In this document: positions 1-7,294 of the stretch, piece by piece | Layout: every line of letters starts with the position of its first letter | Numbering within the stretch: position 1 is the stretch's first letter | Source of the DNA: Candidatus Bathyarchaeota archaeon | GTDB lineage: Archaea > Thermoproteota > Bathyarchaeia > Bathyarchaeales > SOJC01 | DNA length: 37,978 nt | Assembly: GCA_020341775.1 (NCBI GenBank) | Contig: CP070835.1 | Coordinates: 1,311,963-1,349,940, forward strand | Direction: 5' to 3' | Notes under the pieces: model-generated | What the model was told of the DNA's origin: nothing | Seen by the model: the letters and a program-made list of their open reading frames with translations, nothing else | The model's database searches: none | Made by a program: the position numbers and the translations under genes

Positions 1-57
1 AACCCACGACCACAGGCTTAGGGGGCCTGCGCCCTATCCGTACTAGGCTACCCGCCC
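1..57 (-). tRNA. tRNA-Arg (anticodon CCT), 3' end missing at window edge
   Basis: Read on the minus strand from 57 downwards, the sequence gives a 7-nt acceptor strand GGGCGGG, TA at positions 8-9, a D arm (GCCT/GGGC), a perfect anticodon stem CAGGC/GCCTG around the loop CCCCTAA, a 5-nt variable region and the start of the T arm (GTGGGTT). The rest of the T arm and acceptor 3' strand lie outside the window. The anticodon in positions 34-36 is CCT, which reads the Arg codon AGG. The odd point is C at position 33, where nearly all tRNAs have U. Confidence 0.75.
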
Positions 58-505
58 AACCTCTATTCTCGAATTAAACGCTCGATTCTTTAATATTTTG
101 GTTATGTTGGCTGTCGCGACATGTTAGACTTAGGATCATATGAGTTGCAGATTTTTTCCAACGCAGTTCTAACCTTGTCTTTCAATGCAAGCATTCTTTG
201 CGTTAAGAAGTGTAGGTGCAAAAGAGAGTTACATTCCTACTGGACATCTATGTATTAATTATAAGAACATAATCTGTTTTGGGACACGTTTGAAAGCTTG
301 TATGCTTTCTGAGTGATAGTAAGAAATATACGCGACTGGCTATGAAGAGATGTGTGTCTTGGTTGGGATGGTTTCTCAATCCCCTTGAGTCATAAGGAGA
401 AGGGAGAAAGGAGAACTCATGAAACCCCCAACCAATCACAGACCTAATTCTTAGAAAATAGTTCTTAGTATTCCTTCTCTAGAGCGTGGGGATGTAGTCA
501 TATCG
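58..505. other. intergenic stretch, no gene recognised
   Basis: About 450 bases between the tRNA-Arg 5' end and the DUF5752-like gene. A minus-strand open frame of 63 codons (248-439) has a composition unlike its neighbours, no ribosome binding site and no recognisable family, so I do not call it. The stretch is AT-rich at 60-110 and could hold the tRNA promoter (TTAATATTTTGG near 91-102, about 35-45 bp upstream of the tRNA 5' end). Nothing else stands out. Confidence 0.5.
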
Positions 506-1048
506 ATGAGAGCCAAAAGAATTGGAGATCCTTTGAGTTGTCACAAGAATTCTTTGAGCCAAGTTTTAAATCTTGAAAGCCACTTAGTAATAGCGTCGAC
601 GAATTTGGTGGAGAATTGTATATTGAGTGAATCCAAATCATCTCGGATATTAAGGAGTCTTCCCCGAGACAAGGCCTTCTACTTCTTCACTTCCATTGGG
701 AATTATACAGGGGAAAGCGCTGCCTCTTTGGAGGAGTTTGTCAAGAAGATTCTGAATGTGCATGTGAAGTCTCTGGAGTTTCATATTTATAGGGGTGACT
801 TTGTGAAATGGATTGCTGGAACGCTGGAGGATAAAGCGTTAGCCGACAAAATTGAGCGTCTCAGAAAATTAAAGCCTATTGGCATGGACCTTCGGGATCG
901 TCTTTACCTAGTCGTTTCAAAGCATTATGAGAGTTTGAAGAAGTCGCGTCCAACTTCTGTGTCTACTTTTACAAAGCCGAAATCCACTACAATAGCTTAT
1001 AGCAGACCGCAGTCAAAAGAAGCTGTTTGGACTCAACTCGAAGAATAG
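506..1048 (+). CDS. DUF5752-like conserved archaeal protein
   Basis: 180 residues. The middle of the protein (about residues 50-120) carries the pattern I associate with the DUF5752 family: ...RDKAFYFFTSIGNYTGE..., then SLEEFVKKI, then KSLEFHIYRGDFVKWIAGTL and a following helix ADKIERL. The family is common in TACK and methanogenic archaea and has no known function; it is predicted to be cytosolic. The first 45 residues and the Ser/Thr/Lys-rich last 30 residues are not conserved in my memory of the family, so the ATG start at 506 is provisional; a GGGGAT about 12 bases upstream is only a weak ribosome binding site. The gene converges on the membrane protein gene and the two 3' ends overlap by 16 bases. 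Confidence 0.65.
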   Translation: MRAKRIGDPLSCHKNSLSQVLNLESHLVIASTNLVENCILSESKSSRILRSLPRDKAFYFFTSIGNYTGESAASLEEFVKKILNVHVKSLEFHIYRGDFVKWIAGTLEDKALADKIERLRKLKPIGMDLRDRLYLVVSKHYESLKKSRPTSVSTFTKPKSTTIAYSRPQSKEAVWTQLEE

Positions 1049-1992
1049 GCCATCTTGCGTGGGCGTATTAAGCAATTGCCTTGGCTCAGGGCAATTTTGG
1101 GGTTGAAGATCAGGGATGCAGCGTGACCGAGCTGGCCTGAAATATGTGTTGTCGGGGCAGTCTCTCTCTTTGGCAGTGTGAAATGTTTAGTTTTCTCATC
1201 TTTCGGATAATAATCGAGCTTCACGTTTGTTCTATGGGGTTGCTCATTGATTTCATCGACTGCCCCATAGATAGGATAGGGATTTTCATCAAGTAGATAT
1301 TGCAGAAGCTGCTCAGTGGAGTTGTCGGTGTCTCTTATCTCTACCCAGCCAATCCAGCCTATGACAACCTTGGCTCCTCTTCTGATCAACGCTTCTGCCA
1401 AAGTTGTTTCATTCAAGCTGTTACAGCCCATCAAAATAATAACGCAATCGCTGTCAAACCTTCCTTTCATGCTCAGATCCACAAAAGTCGGTCCGACTGC
1501 AAAGTATTTGCTATCGGTCCTTAAGAAATTTGCAATGCTAATTTGCGTTCCATAGCTTGAATATTCTTCTTCTTTTTGTGGGTCGTAGCTTTCTGATGTA
1601 AAAAGATCGATGAAATCGGTATCGCTTCTTACTGCTGAGTGGGCTCTTAGGACTATTATTTTGCCACCTCTTGATGGCAGGTCTTTGTAGAAGTTTATGT
1701 CGACCTCCTCACCCGGGTAGTATTTGATGTCAAAACCTGAAGCACCAAACAGAGAAGTAATCGTAGTGTTGAATTCTACGTTAATGTATGGCTCTCCTTC
1801 TATGGCTAACTGATCTACTATAGCAGCTGTCCAATTTCCGATATCGGTCATGAAATAAGTTGAATATACGACCACAGTGACCAGAAGAACCATCGTAACT
1901 AGGAAAACGCTGTAAAGCAGTTTACGGTTCAATCCTTTCTTAGACCTGCTACGCTTTTGCCCTCTCGTCATCGATGCCACATGACACCACAT
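1033..1992 (-). CDS. membrane-anchored caspase/CHAT-fold-like protein
   Basis: 319 residues. A short basic N-terminus (RGQKRSRSKKGLNRK) is followed by one hydrophobic helix at about 25-48, so most of the protein should lie outside the membrane. The soluble part has two motifs spaced as in caspase-fold peptidases: a beta-strand ending in His (KIIVLRAHS, His118) and 72 residues later a beta-strand ending in Cys (VIILMGCNS, Cys190), followed by the helix and strand TTLAEALIRRGAKVVIGWIG that is typical of CHAT and gingipain-like domains ('AEAF..AGA..VIG'). This suggests a His-Cys dyad. The C-terminal 70 residues are not recognised. Start is ATG at 1992 or ATG at 1971 (MTRGQK); neither has a clear ribosome binding site. 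It lies 55 bases downstream of the ligase gene in the same direction. Family assignment is by motif and predicted fold only. Confidence 0.6.
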   Translation of the reverse strand: MWCHVASMTRGQKRSRSKKGLNRKLLYSVFLVTMVLLVTVVVYSTYFMTDIGNWTAAIVDQLAIEGEPYINVEFNTTITSLFGASGFDIKYYPGEEVDINFYKDLPSRGGKIIVLRAHSAVRSDTDFIDLFTSESYDPQKEEEYSSYGTQISIANFLRTDSKYFAVGPTFVDLSMKGRFDSDCVIILMGCNSLNETTLAEALIRRGAKVVIGWIGWVEIRDTDNSTEQLLQYLLDENPYPIYGAVDEINEQPHRTNVKLDYYPKDEKTKHFTLPKRETAPTTHISGQLGHAASLIFNPKIALSQGNCLIRPRKMAYSSS

Positions 1993-2047
1993 CTCAATGC
2001 GATTTGGCGGTTCTTTAACTTCTCGCTCGCGTAGGTGTACGCGGCCA

Positions 2048-3814
2048 TCATGTTGAGCCCACCTTTCTCATTTGATTCCGGTACATTTTTACTATTTCTT
2101 CATTTGTTGTTGCGCCCGTGGGTGCCCTGTCAAATCTGTAATTGCCTGTGAATCGGGGAAATCTTATCGCTAAGCCGCTTCCTTTGCGAATGACGCCCAT
2201 GGCACAGGTGTGAATGGGGCTGAGGGTTATTTCAGAGCCGAGAACCTCTAAAACAACTACGGGTTTTAACCACACGTCTGCTTCAACCATCGAGTTCACT
2301 TTTGGGTGTCTGTGAATAAGCTTGTGTTTTTTCATTATTTCCGGTAATCTTTCCAAGTCTTCATCGGTGAAACCTGTTCCGCACCTTGTTAATGTTTCGA
2401 AAACGTCTTTTTCAGGATTGTACGTAGCCAAAAGTAAGGCTCCATATGTTCCTGCTCGTTTTCCTCTGCCATAGAAGGCCCCTACAGCCACCAGGTCTAC
2501 AGTGTCGGTCATTTCGCTCTTGTATTCCCGCTTGTATTTTATCCAATTCCACCCTCTTGCACCTGCTTGATAAATCGAGTTTTTATCGACTGACTTACAC
2601 ATTATTCCTTCGCAGCCAGCTTCTACAGCCCTTTCAAAAAACTGTTCCAAGCCTTCCACGGTTTTGATAAACTCAGACGTTGAAGCTCTCACTCTCCTGT
2701 CTTCAACAACTGTCTGCTCCAGTTTTTTCCGTCTTGTCAAAAAGGGCTTCAACGTGAGGTCTTGTCCATTGAAATATAAAATGTCAAACATGAAAAGTGA
2801 AACTGGATGTTCTTCCATTGCTTCTCTGACGCCATATTTCCGTCTTCGGTGCATTAATTCTTGAAAAGGCTTCATTTCGCCAGTGTCAGCATTTATGGCT
2901 ACACATTCAGCCTCCATAATGACGCTCTTGGCTCTAACATTTTTTTTGATGAGTTCAGAAGCGTCTGGATATTGGTCTGTGATGTTCTCCAGGCGTCGGG
3001 AAAACAAGGTCACACGATCGCCTTGTTTATGAGCTTGAACCCGCTCCCCATCGTATTTATACTCGACCACGCATTTGCCTGAGAGTTTTTCTAAGATTTC
3101 TTCAGGTGAACCTAGCCTTTCTGCAAGCATCGGTCGTATAGGCTTTCCAAGGGACACTGCAAACTTTTCGATGCCTTTCAACCCTCTGCGGACAACTGTC
3201 TCAGCTACTTTTCCGAGGTCTGAAGATATGTTGTATGCTCTCTCTAGCTGGGCTCTTGCCTCTTTTCCTCCTCCATGGGCAATGGCTAAAGCATCTAAAA
3301 CAGTCATGTCTGCAATTCCAAGTCTCAGTGTTCCCGTCACGATTCTCAAGATGTATCTCGCTTCTTTTGGCGTGGCAGCCATTAAGAGTCCGGATAGAAG
3401 ACTCAGCTTCTTGTCCATCGAGCCCGCGCCTGAGGCTCTGGCCATTCTGTCAAGGGTGTCATAGACTTCTTCAACCGTTAATTGCTCGCCTTTGAACAGT
3501 GTTGCTTGCGCTTTTTTAGCCCGAAATTCTTGAGCGGTTTCTCCTATGTCTCCTGTTCTGGCGAGGTCTTCTCGAATTTCGTTCTCGCGTTTCCCTGTAG
3601 CCTTAGCGACCGCTTGGATAGCCAATTTCTCTGCAATGCCTATTTGGATGTCAACAAAGTCAGGATACAGTTTCCCTTGTGTAAGATAAACAACCTTGTC
3701 TATGAGGTCGTTTGAGGTGATTTTGAGAAGCTCCGCCAAGTAGTCAGTCATTTCAAGTCTTTTGGCTGTAGACTCAATTTTCTCATAACAATCAGCTACT
3801 TGGGAGAACTTCAA
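2048..3814 (-). CDS. lig: ATP-dependent DNA ligase
   Basis: 588 residues, the normal length of archaeal replicative ligases. It seals nicks in DNA (Okazaki fragments, repair) using ATP. An all-helical N-terminal DNA-binding domain (about 1-230) is followed by the adenylation domain with motif I KYDGERVQ (nucleophile Lys253), the Arg/Glu motifs (LFSRRLENIT, VIMEAECVAI), motif IV (EGIMCKS) and motif V (WIKYKREY), then an OB-fold domain ending in PRFTGNYRFDRAPTGATT. The start is TTG at 3814, with GAGGG six bases upstream (3821-3825). All catalytic motifs are intact. The membrane protein gene follows in the same direction. Confidence 0.95.
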   Translation of the reverse strand: MKFSQVADCYEKIESTAKRLEMTDYLAELLKITSNDLIDKVVYLTQGKLYPDFVDIQIGIAEKLAIQAVAKATGKRENEIREDLARTGDIGETAQEFRAKKAQATLFKGEQLTVEEVYDTLDRMARASGAGSMDKKLSLLSGLLMAATPKEARYILRIVTGTLRLGIADMTVLDALAIAHGGGKEARAQLERAYNISSDLGKVAETVVRRGLKGIEKFAVSLGKPIRPMLAERLGSPEEILEKLSGKCVVEYKYDGERVQAHKQGDRVTLFSRRLENITDQYPDASELIKKNVRAKSVIMEAECVAINADTGEMKPFQELMHRRRKYGVREAMEEHPVSLFMFDILYFNGQDLTLKPFLTRRKKLEQTVVEDRRVRASTSEFIKTVEGLEQFFERAVEAGCEGIMCKSVDKNSIYQAGARGWNWIKYKREYKSEMTDTVDLVAVGAFYGRGKRAGTYGALLLATYNPEKDVFETLTRCGTGFTDEDLERLPEIMKKHKLIHRHPKVNSMVEADVWLKPVVVLEVLGSEITLSPIHTCAMGVIRKGSGLAIRFPRFTGNYRFDRAPTGATTNEEIVKMYRNQMRKVGST

Positions 3815-3820
3815 GTAGAA

Positions 3821-3857
3821 CCCTCGCGTTTACTTAGCAAGGTGAACTATTAAAATC
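3821..3857 (-). promoter_or_regulatory. ligase promoter and ribosome binding site
   Basis: On the minus strand, ATTTTAATA (TATA box, 3848-3856) is followed about 25 bases later by the likely transcript start near 3826 and by GAGGG at 3821-3825, six bases before the TTG start. The leader would be only about a dozen bases long. Confidence 0.45.
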
Positions 3858-3894
3858 AACCCTTTAGACATGCAGGTGTAGCTACATTGACGCT

Positions 3895-4416
3895 CTAGTA
3901 CGTTTCTTGATGAGTAATCTCGGCTATAGGCCTCCTCCTTCGCTGTTTAGGCTTTCTGGAGGAGAATCCGACTGGAATCATCGCTACTGGTCTCACATGA
4001 GACGGGGTTTTTAGACTCTCTCTCACCAGCTTTTCGCGGAAAGCTCCGATCCAACAGGTGCTCAGACCCAGGGAATAAGCCGCCAACAACAGGTTTTGTG
4101 TGGCTGCTGCGGTGTCTTGTATACAATAAAGCGTCACTCCCCGTCTTCCATAGCGTCTGCCAGAACGGGTTTCATTAGCGCAAACCACTATCACTATTGG
4201 AGCTTCTTCAATGAAATGTTGATTCAAAGCAGCGACTGATAATTGACGTTTTCTCTTTGGTTCTTTCACTATGATGAATTCCCAGGGTTGAAGGTTGCCG
4301 GCTGAAGGTGCAAACCTCGCAGCGTCTATAAGCTTCTCTATCTCCTCATCAGATACTGCTTTATCATTAAAAGAGCGGATGCTTCTTCTACTTTTTATTG
4401 CTTGGAATGTGTCCAT
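3895..4416 (-). CDS. nitroreductase-family flavoprotein
   Basis: 173 residues, standard for the short nitroreductase family that binds FMN and reduces nitro groups, quinones or similar acceptors with NAD(P)H. The N-terminal signature FQAIKSRRSIRSF supplies the FMN-phosphate-binding Arg residues, SAGNLQPWEFIIV (about 38-50) is the second FMN motif, and DTAAATQNLLLAAYSLGLSTCWIG (about 101-124) is the family core ending in the typical GLSTCWIGAF. The C-terminus is unusually basic (KPKQRRRRPI). The physiological substrate cannot be read from the sequence. ATG at 4416 has GAGGAAGAG a few bases upstream. Confidence 0.9.
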   Translation of the reverse strand: MDTFQAIKSRRSIRSFNDKAVSDEEIEKLIDAARFAPSAGNLQPWEFIIVKEPKRKRQLSVAALNQHFIEEAPIVIVVCANETRSGRRYGRRGVTLYCIQDTAAATQNLLLAAYSLGLSTCWIGAFREKLVRESLKTPSHVRPVAMIPVGFSSRKPKQRRRRPIAEITHQETY

Positions 4417-4477
4417 AGTCTCTTCCTCTTGGTGACGACTGCGCTGATGCTTGTCTTTGATAAGAGGGGGAATATTC

Positions 4478-4490
4478 CCTTTTTAAATAT
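4478..4490 (-). promoter_or_regulatory. TATA box of nitroreductase gene
   Basis: Minus-strand ATATTTAAAAAGG lies about 65 bases upstream of the ATG, predicting a leader of about 40 bases. The flanking GGGAATATTCCC is itself a perfect 12-base palindrome (4468-4479 region), which could be an operator. Confidence 0.4.
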
Positions 4491-4706
4491 CGTGCACACA
4501 CTTGGAGGATGTCTTGTAACGAAGATTCCTGCAACAGGCTTTCTAGCAAAAGATGCACGCGCCCGCAAACGCAAAACCAATAAGCTTGAAGGGGCCTTCT
4601 TTGCGTGGATGATGAAAACGAGAGAAAATGAGCACTGCGGTGATAGCTCTCGACGGGCGATCTGACAAATAATCTCTATCCATCCCTAGTGTGCTTCGAA
4701 AAACTG

Positions 4707-4774
4707 TTTATAAGGATGGCTTGAATATTTCTATGACTCGCGCACATCGAATCACATAACAAAGACTAAGGAGG
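4707..4774 (+). promoter_or_regulatory. promoter and Shine-Dalgarno site of the eL22-like gene
   Basis: A BRE-like GAAAAACT and TATA box TTTATAAGG (4707-4715) predict a transcript start near 4737. A full-strength AAGGAGG lies at 4768-4774. This site decides the start of the gene: the first TTG (4812) is 37 bases away, far too distant, whereas an in-frame ATA at 4782 is seven bases downstream. Confidence 0.6.
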
Positions 4775-4781
4775 AATACCG

Positions 4782-5069
4782 ATATCAAAAACGCCTATTG
4801 AAATTTCAGAGTTGCGGAAAACTGCAGACGGGGATACTGTGAAAGAGCTAGCTGACTTTCTCGAAGAAAAGTTGAAAGGTGTTGATATCGACATGACTGG
4901 CAGTGAAATAGTCTTAAACCACAAGCCAGAGAAACCTTTCTCTCGATCTTATCTACGAACTCTTCTACGCAAGTTCTTGCACAAAATGGAACTGAAAGAT
5001 TTTCGAGTGATTGCGGGGCGAGAAAACGCATTTATCATCAAAGAAAAGAAACTTCTTGGCGAGGAATAG
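4782..5069 (+). CDS. eL22-like ribosomal protein
   Basis: 95 residues when read from the ATA codon at 4782. It resembles eukaryotic large-subunit protein eL22: PFSRSYLRTLLRKFLHKMELKD followed by FRVIAG matches the eukaryotic [28 protein letters not shown] region at most positions, and DGDTVKELADFLEEKLK matches the upstream helix (human DGIMDAANFEQFLQERIK). The residues IEISELRKT before the first TTG (4812) also align with the first beta-strand of eL22 (LKFTLDCTH), so a TTG start would cut the fold. The SD site AAGGAGG sits seven bases before ATA. The acidic tail of eukaryotic eL22 is absent. It converges on the rad50 operon. Identity from remembered eL22 sequence, not a search. Confidence 0.75.
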   Translation: MSKTPIEISELRKTADGDTVKELADFLEEKLKGVDIDMTGSEIVLNHKPEKPFSRSYLRTLLRKFLHKMELKDFRVIAGRENAFIIKEKKLLGEE

Positions 5070-5080
5070 CTTGGATTCAC

Positions 5081-5086
5081 TTTTTT
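5081..5086 (+). terminator. T-run terminator after eL22-like gene
   Basis: Six T residues 11 bases after the stop codon fit the archaeal U-tract type of terminator. A GC tract (5092-5101) follows directly. Confidence 0.4.
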
Positions 5087-5089
5087 AAA

Positions 5090-5210
5090 CTACGCGCGCG
5101 TCAACAAGAGAATGAATATAGCAGCAGTACCAAAAAGCGTGCCCGCTGCAACGCCTTCAATCAGTGCGCGGTGTCTACTTTTTTTGCACCATGGGAGATC
5201 GCATTCTCAC
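5090..5210 (-). pseudogene. small one-helix membrane protein with a frame break, after rad50
   Basis: Immediately after the rad50 stop, a GTG (5210-5208, overlapping the TGA) and ATG (5204-5202) open a reading frame MRSPMVQKK that stops within a run of seven A residues (rc of 5178-5185). In the next frame the sequence continues SRHRALIEGVAAG then TLFGTAAIFILLLTRA and a stop at 5090-5092. Joined, this is a basic N-terminus plus one glycine-rich membrane helix of normal appearance. One A fewer in the run would restore the frame. It could be a sequencing indel, a real frameshift, or slippage. Without the join neither half is a credible gene. Confidence 0.35.
5092..5101. repeat. palindromic GC tract ACGCGCGCGT
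   Basis: Perfect palindrome 23 bases after the eL22 stop codon, between convergent genes and right after a T6 run. Confidence 0.55.
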
Positions 5211-7294
5211 TTTTCAGTCAGGATTCTGCTTGCGGCAGCTTCTTTTTCGAGCCATATTACATGTTCTGCTTTTTCTGCAAAGGCTTCGTTGTGGGTAACT
5301 GCGATTATCTGTTCTATGGCTTTCAGTCGTGCAATGGCTTCAGCTAGGCGGTCTACTGATCGGTCTTCTCTGCCAAGACTTTCAGTTGGTTCATCAAGCA
5401 AGAGTATTTGGAGACCATGTCCTGTTCGAGCTTGCATGATGAGTTGGCCTAGGGCAAACCTATAAGCGAAGGCAAGGAGAGTGCGTTCTCCGCCTGAAAG
5501 GAATGCGACCTCTCGTTCGTAGCCTTCTTGGCTTTTAATTGAAGGGGTGTAGGTTTCGTTGATGCGTGCAAAAAGGATGGGGCCTTCTTCCCCTACTAAT
5601 TTGTCTAAGACTTGTTGAACTACTCGTTCTAAGACTCGGACAAACTCTGTTCGTAATTTGGGCTGGATGCTTCGATAGGCGTCACGAATGCTGCCTACGA
5701 TTTCCAAGAGTTTCTTTATTCTCTTTACCCTTTCCATCTTTTGTTGAGTTCGTTCAAGGCGTTCTCGATAATCTTCAATTTTCAATGATGCATCTCTTCG
5801 GCGGCTTTCGGTAGATTCCATTTTGGCCTTGGTGGCATGATATTGACTTATGGCTCTTTCGTGAAGTTTCCACGTGGTTTCCAATTCTACTCTGTCGAAT
5901 TTGGCAATGTCCGCACGAATTTCTTCAAGTTGAGCTCGAAAGGTCTTTTCTTGAGTTTGGTATTCTTCAAACTCTTTCTCAAGTTTCTCCTTGGATTTCG
6001 TCTCTTCAGCGATCCTCACTTGCGCGTTTTCTATTCTTGGAGTCCGCATCTGAAAGTCGGAAACAGCTTCATTTGCAGTATTTCTCAGTTTCTCTAGTTC
6101 ATACAGGCTTTTCTGTAGTTCTTTGAGTCTTGTTTCCCTCTCTTTGTTTTGTGCCTCGATATGCTGCAAGATGTGGCTCTTGTATTCTGTGGATAAAGAC
6201 TGTAAGCAAAGGGGGCATTTGCTTTCTGCGGCGAGGTTGGATACTCGCTGTTTTGAAGTAGTGGTTTCTTTTCTGGCTGACTCTTGTTCCGCCTTGATGT
6301 TTGTCATCTGACCGTCAAAGGCAGCTAGTTGGTGTTTCAATTCTTGTATAGTCAATTCCGGAGGCAAGCCAACTTCTTTCAAGCGGCGTCTCTGCGACTC
6401 CAATTGTGTTTCCAAGTTGCCTAGGCGCTGTTCGAATTCGTTGATGGTGACAATTTTACTTTGAATCTCATCTACAAGTCTAGCGCACATGTCTTGTGTG
6501 TTTGCGAGTTTTGTTTTGAGTTCGGACTCCTTTTTTAGTAACTCCTCGGTTTGCTTCCTCATTTGCTCTAGGCTCTCTAGTTTAGCCGATGCGGTGTGCA
6601 ATGCTTGTTCTGCTTCTTGAAGCTTCTTATTCCAGTTTGAGGTTTCGTTTTCGAGGACCATGAATTCTTGGACAGCGTTGTGGTAATCAGCTTCAAGCTT
6701 TTCTATTCCCACAACATCGAAATCTTTCTCGTAAGCCTTCCTTTCGCCGTCAAATTCTTTTTGAAGTCCGCGAATGTTGTTCCATGCGACTTCATAGTCA
6801 CTCAGTCCGAACAGCTGGTCCAACCGTTTTTGCCGCTCTCTTGGAGCCATATCTAGCAACTCCTTAAGATGCTCTTGCCTAACCCAAACAACCTCGCGGA
6901 AGATTTCTTTGTCAAATCCTGTTATGGCCTTCAACTGCTCCTCCACTGCTTCATTTTTCATGCTAGCGATCAGTTCATCTTCTTCATAGAAGCTCAGGTT
7001 TTCCACGTCTTGGCTAATTCGCTTTCCTTGTCGCTTCAATCCTCTTTCAATGCGGTAGGCTTTTCCATTCAATAAGAACTCAATCGCTACCTTTGCGGAA
7101 TTCTCTCCCTCGCGTAGGAGATAGTGGTAGCTTCTAGTCAGAGGGTCCCCGAAGAGAGCAAAATCGATGGCGTAGAGTATGCTGGACTTGCCCGTGCCTA
7201 AGCCTCCAACGAGGCAATTGAATCCCCGCTTGAAGTCTATACTAGACTTCACGTGAGACCGAATGTTTTCCAGAGTTATTGTTTTTATTCGCAT
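5207..7294 (-). CDS. rad50: DNA double-strand-break repair ATPase Rad50
   Basis: 695 residues. Rad50 is the ABC-type ATPase that with Mre11 tethers and processes DNA ends. Walker A GGLGTGKSS is at 30-38, the Q-loop VRQEHL near 138, a long coiled coil runs from about 170 to 560 with the zinc hook CPLC at Cys360-Cys363 in its centre, and the C-terminal lobe has signature LSGGERTLLAFAY, Walker B LQILLLDEPTES and the switch region VTHNEAF. It is shorter than typical archaeal Rad50 (about 850-900 residues), so the coiled-coil arms are shorter, but all motifs are intact. The ATG at 7294 lies inside mre11; the two genes overlap by 53 bases, which implies coupled translation. Confidence 0.95.
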   Translation of the reverse strand: MRIKTITLENIRSHVKSSIDFKRGFNCLVGGLGTGKSSILYAIDFALFGDPLTRSYHYLLREGENSAKVAIEFLLNGKAYRIERGLKRQGKRISQDVENLSFYEEDELIASMKNEAVEEQLKAITGFDKEIFREVVWVRQEHLKELLDMAPRERQKRLDQLFGLSDYEVAWNNIRGLQKEFDGERKAYEKDFDVVGIEKLEADYHNAVQEFMVLENETSNWNKKLQEAEQALHTASAKLESLEQMRKQTEELLKKESELKTKLANTQDMCARLVDEIQSKIVTINEFEQRLGNLETQLESQRRRLKEVGLPPELTIQELKHQLAAFDGQMTNIKAEQESARKETTTSKQRVSNLAAESKCPLCLQSLSTEYKSHILQHIEAQNKERETRLKELQKSLYELEKLRNTANEAVSDFQMRTPRIENAQVRIAEETKSKEKLEKEFEEYQTQEKTFRAQLEEIRADIAKFDRVELETTWKLHERAISQYHATKAKMESTESRRRDASLKIEDYRERLERTQQKMERVKRIKKLLEIVGSIRDAYRSIQPKLRTEFVRVLERVVQQVLDKLVGEEGPILFARINETYTPSIKSQEGYEREVAFLSGGERTLLAFAYRFALGQLIMQARTGHGLQILLLDEPTESLGREDRSVDRLAEAIARLKAIEQIIAVTHNEAFAEKAEHVIWLEKEAAASRILTEK

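Noticed and set aside
248-439. 63-codon minus-strand open frame in the first intergenic region
   Set aside because: No ribosome site, low-complexity composition, no family resemblance.
4402-4665. Plus-strand open frame of 87 codons upstream of the eL22-like gene
   Set aside because: Overlaps the nitroreductase start and its promoter, no ribosome site, unlikely composition.
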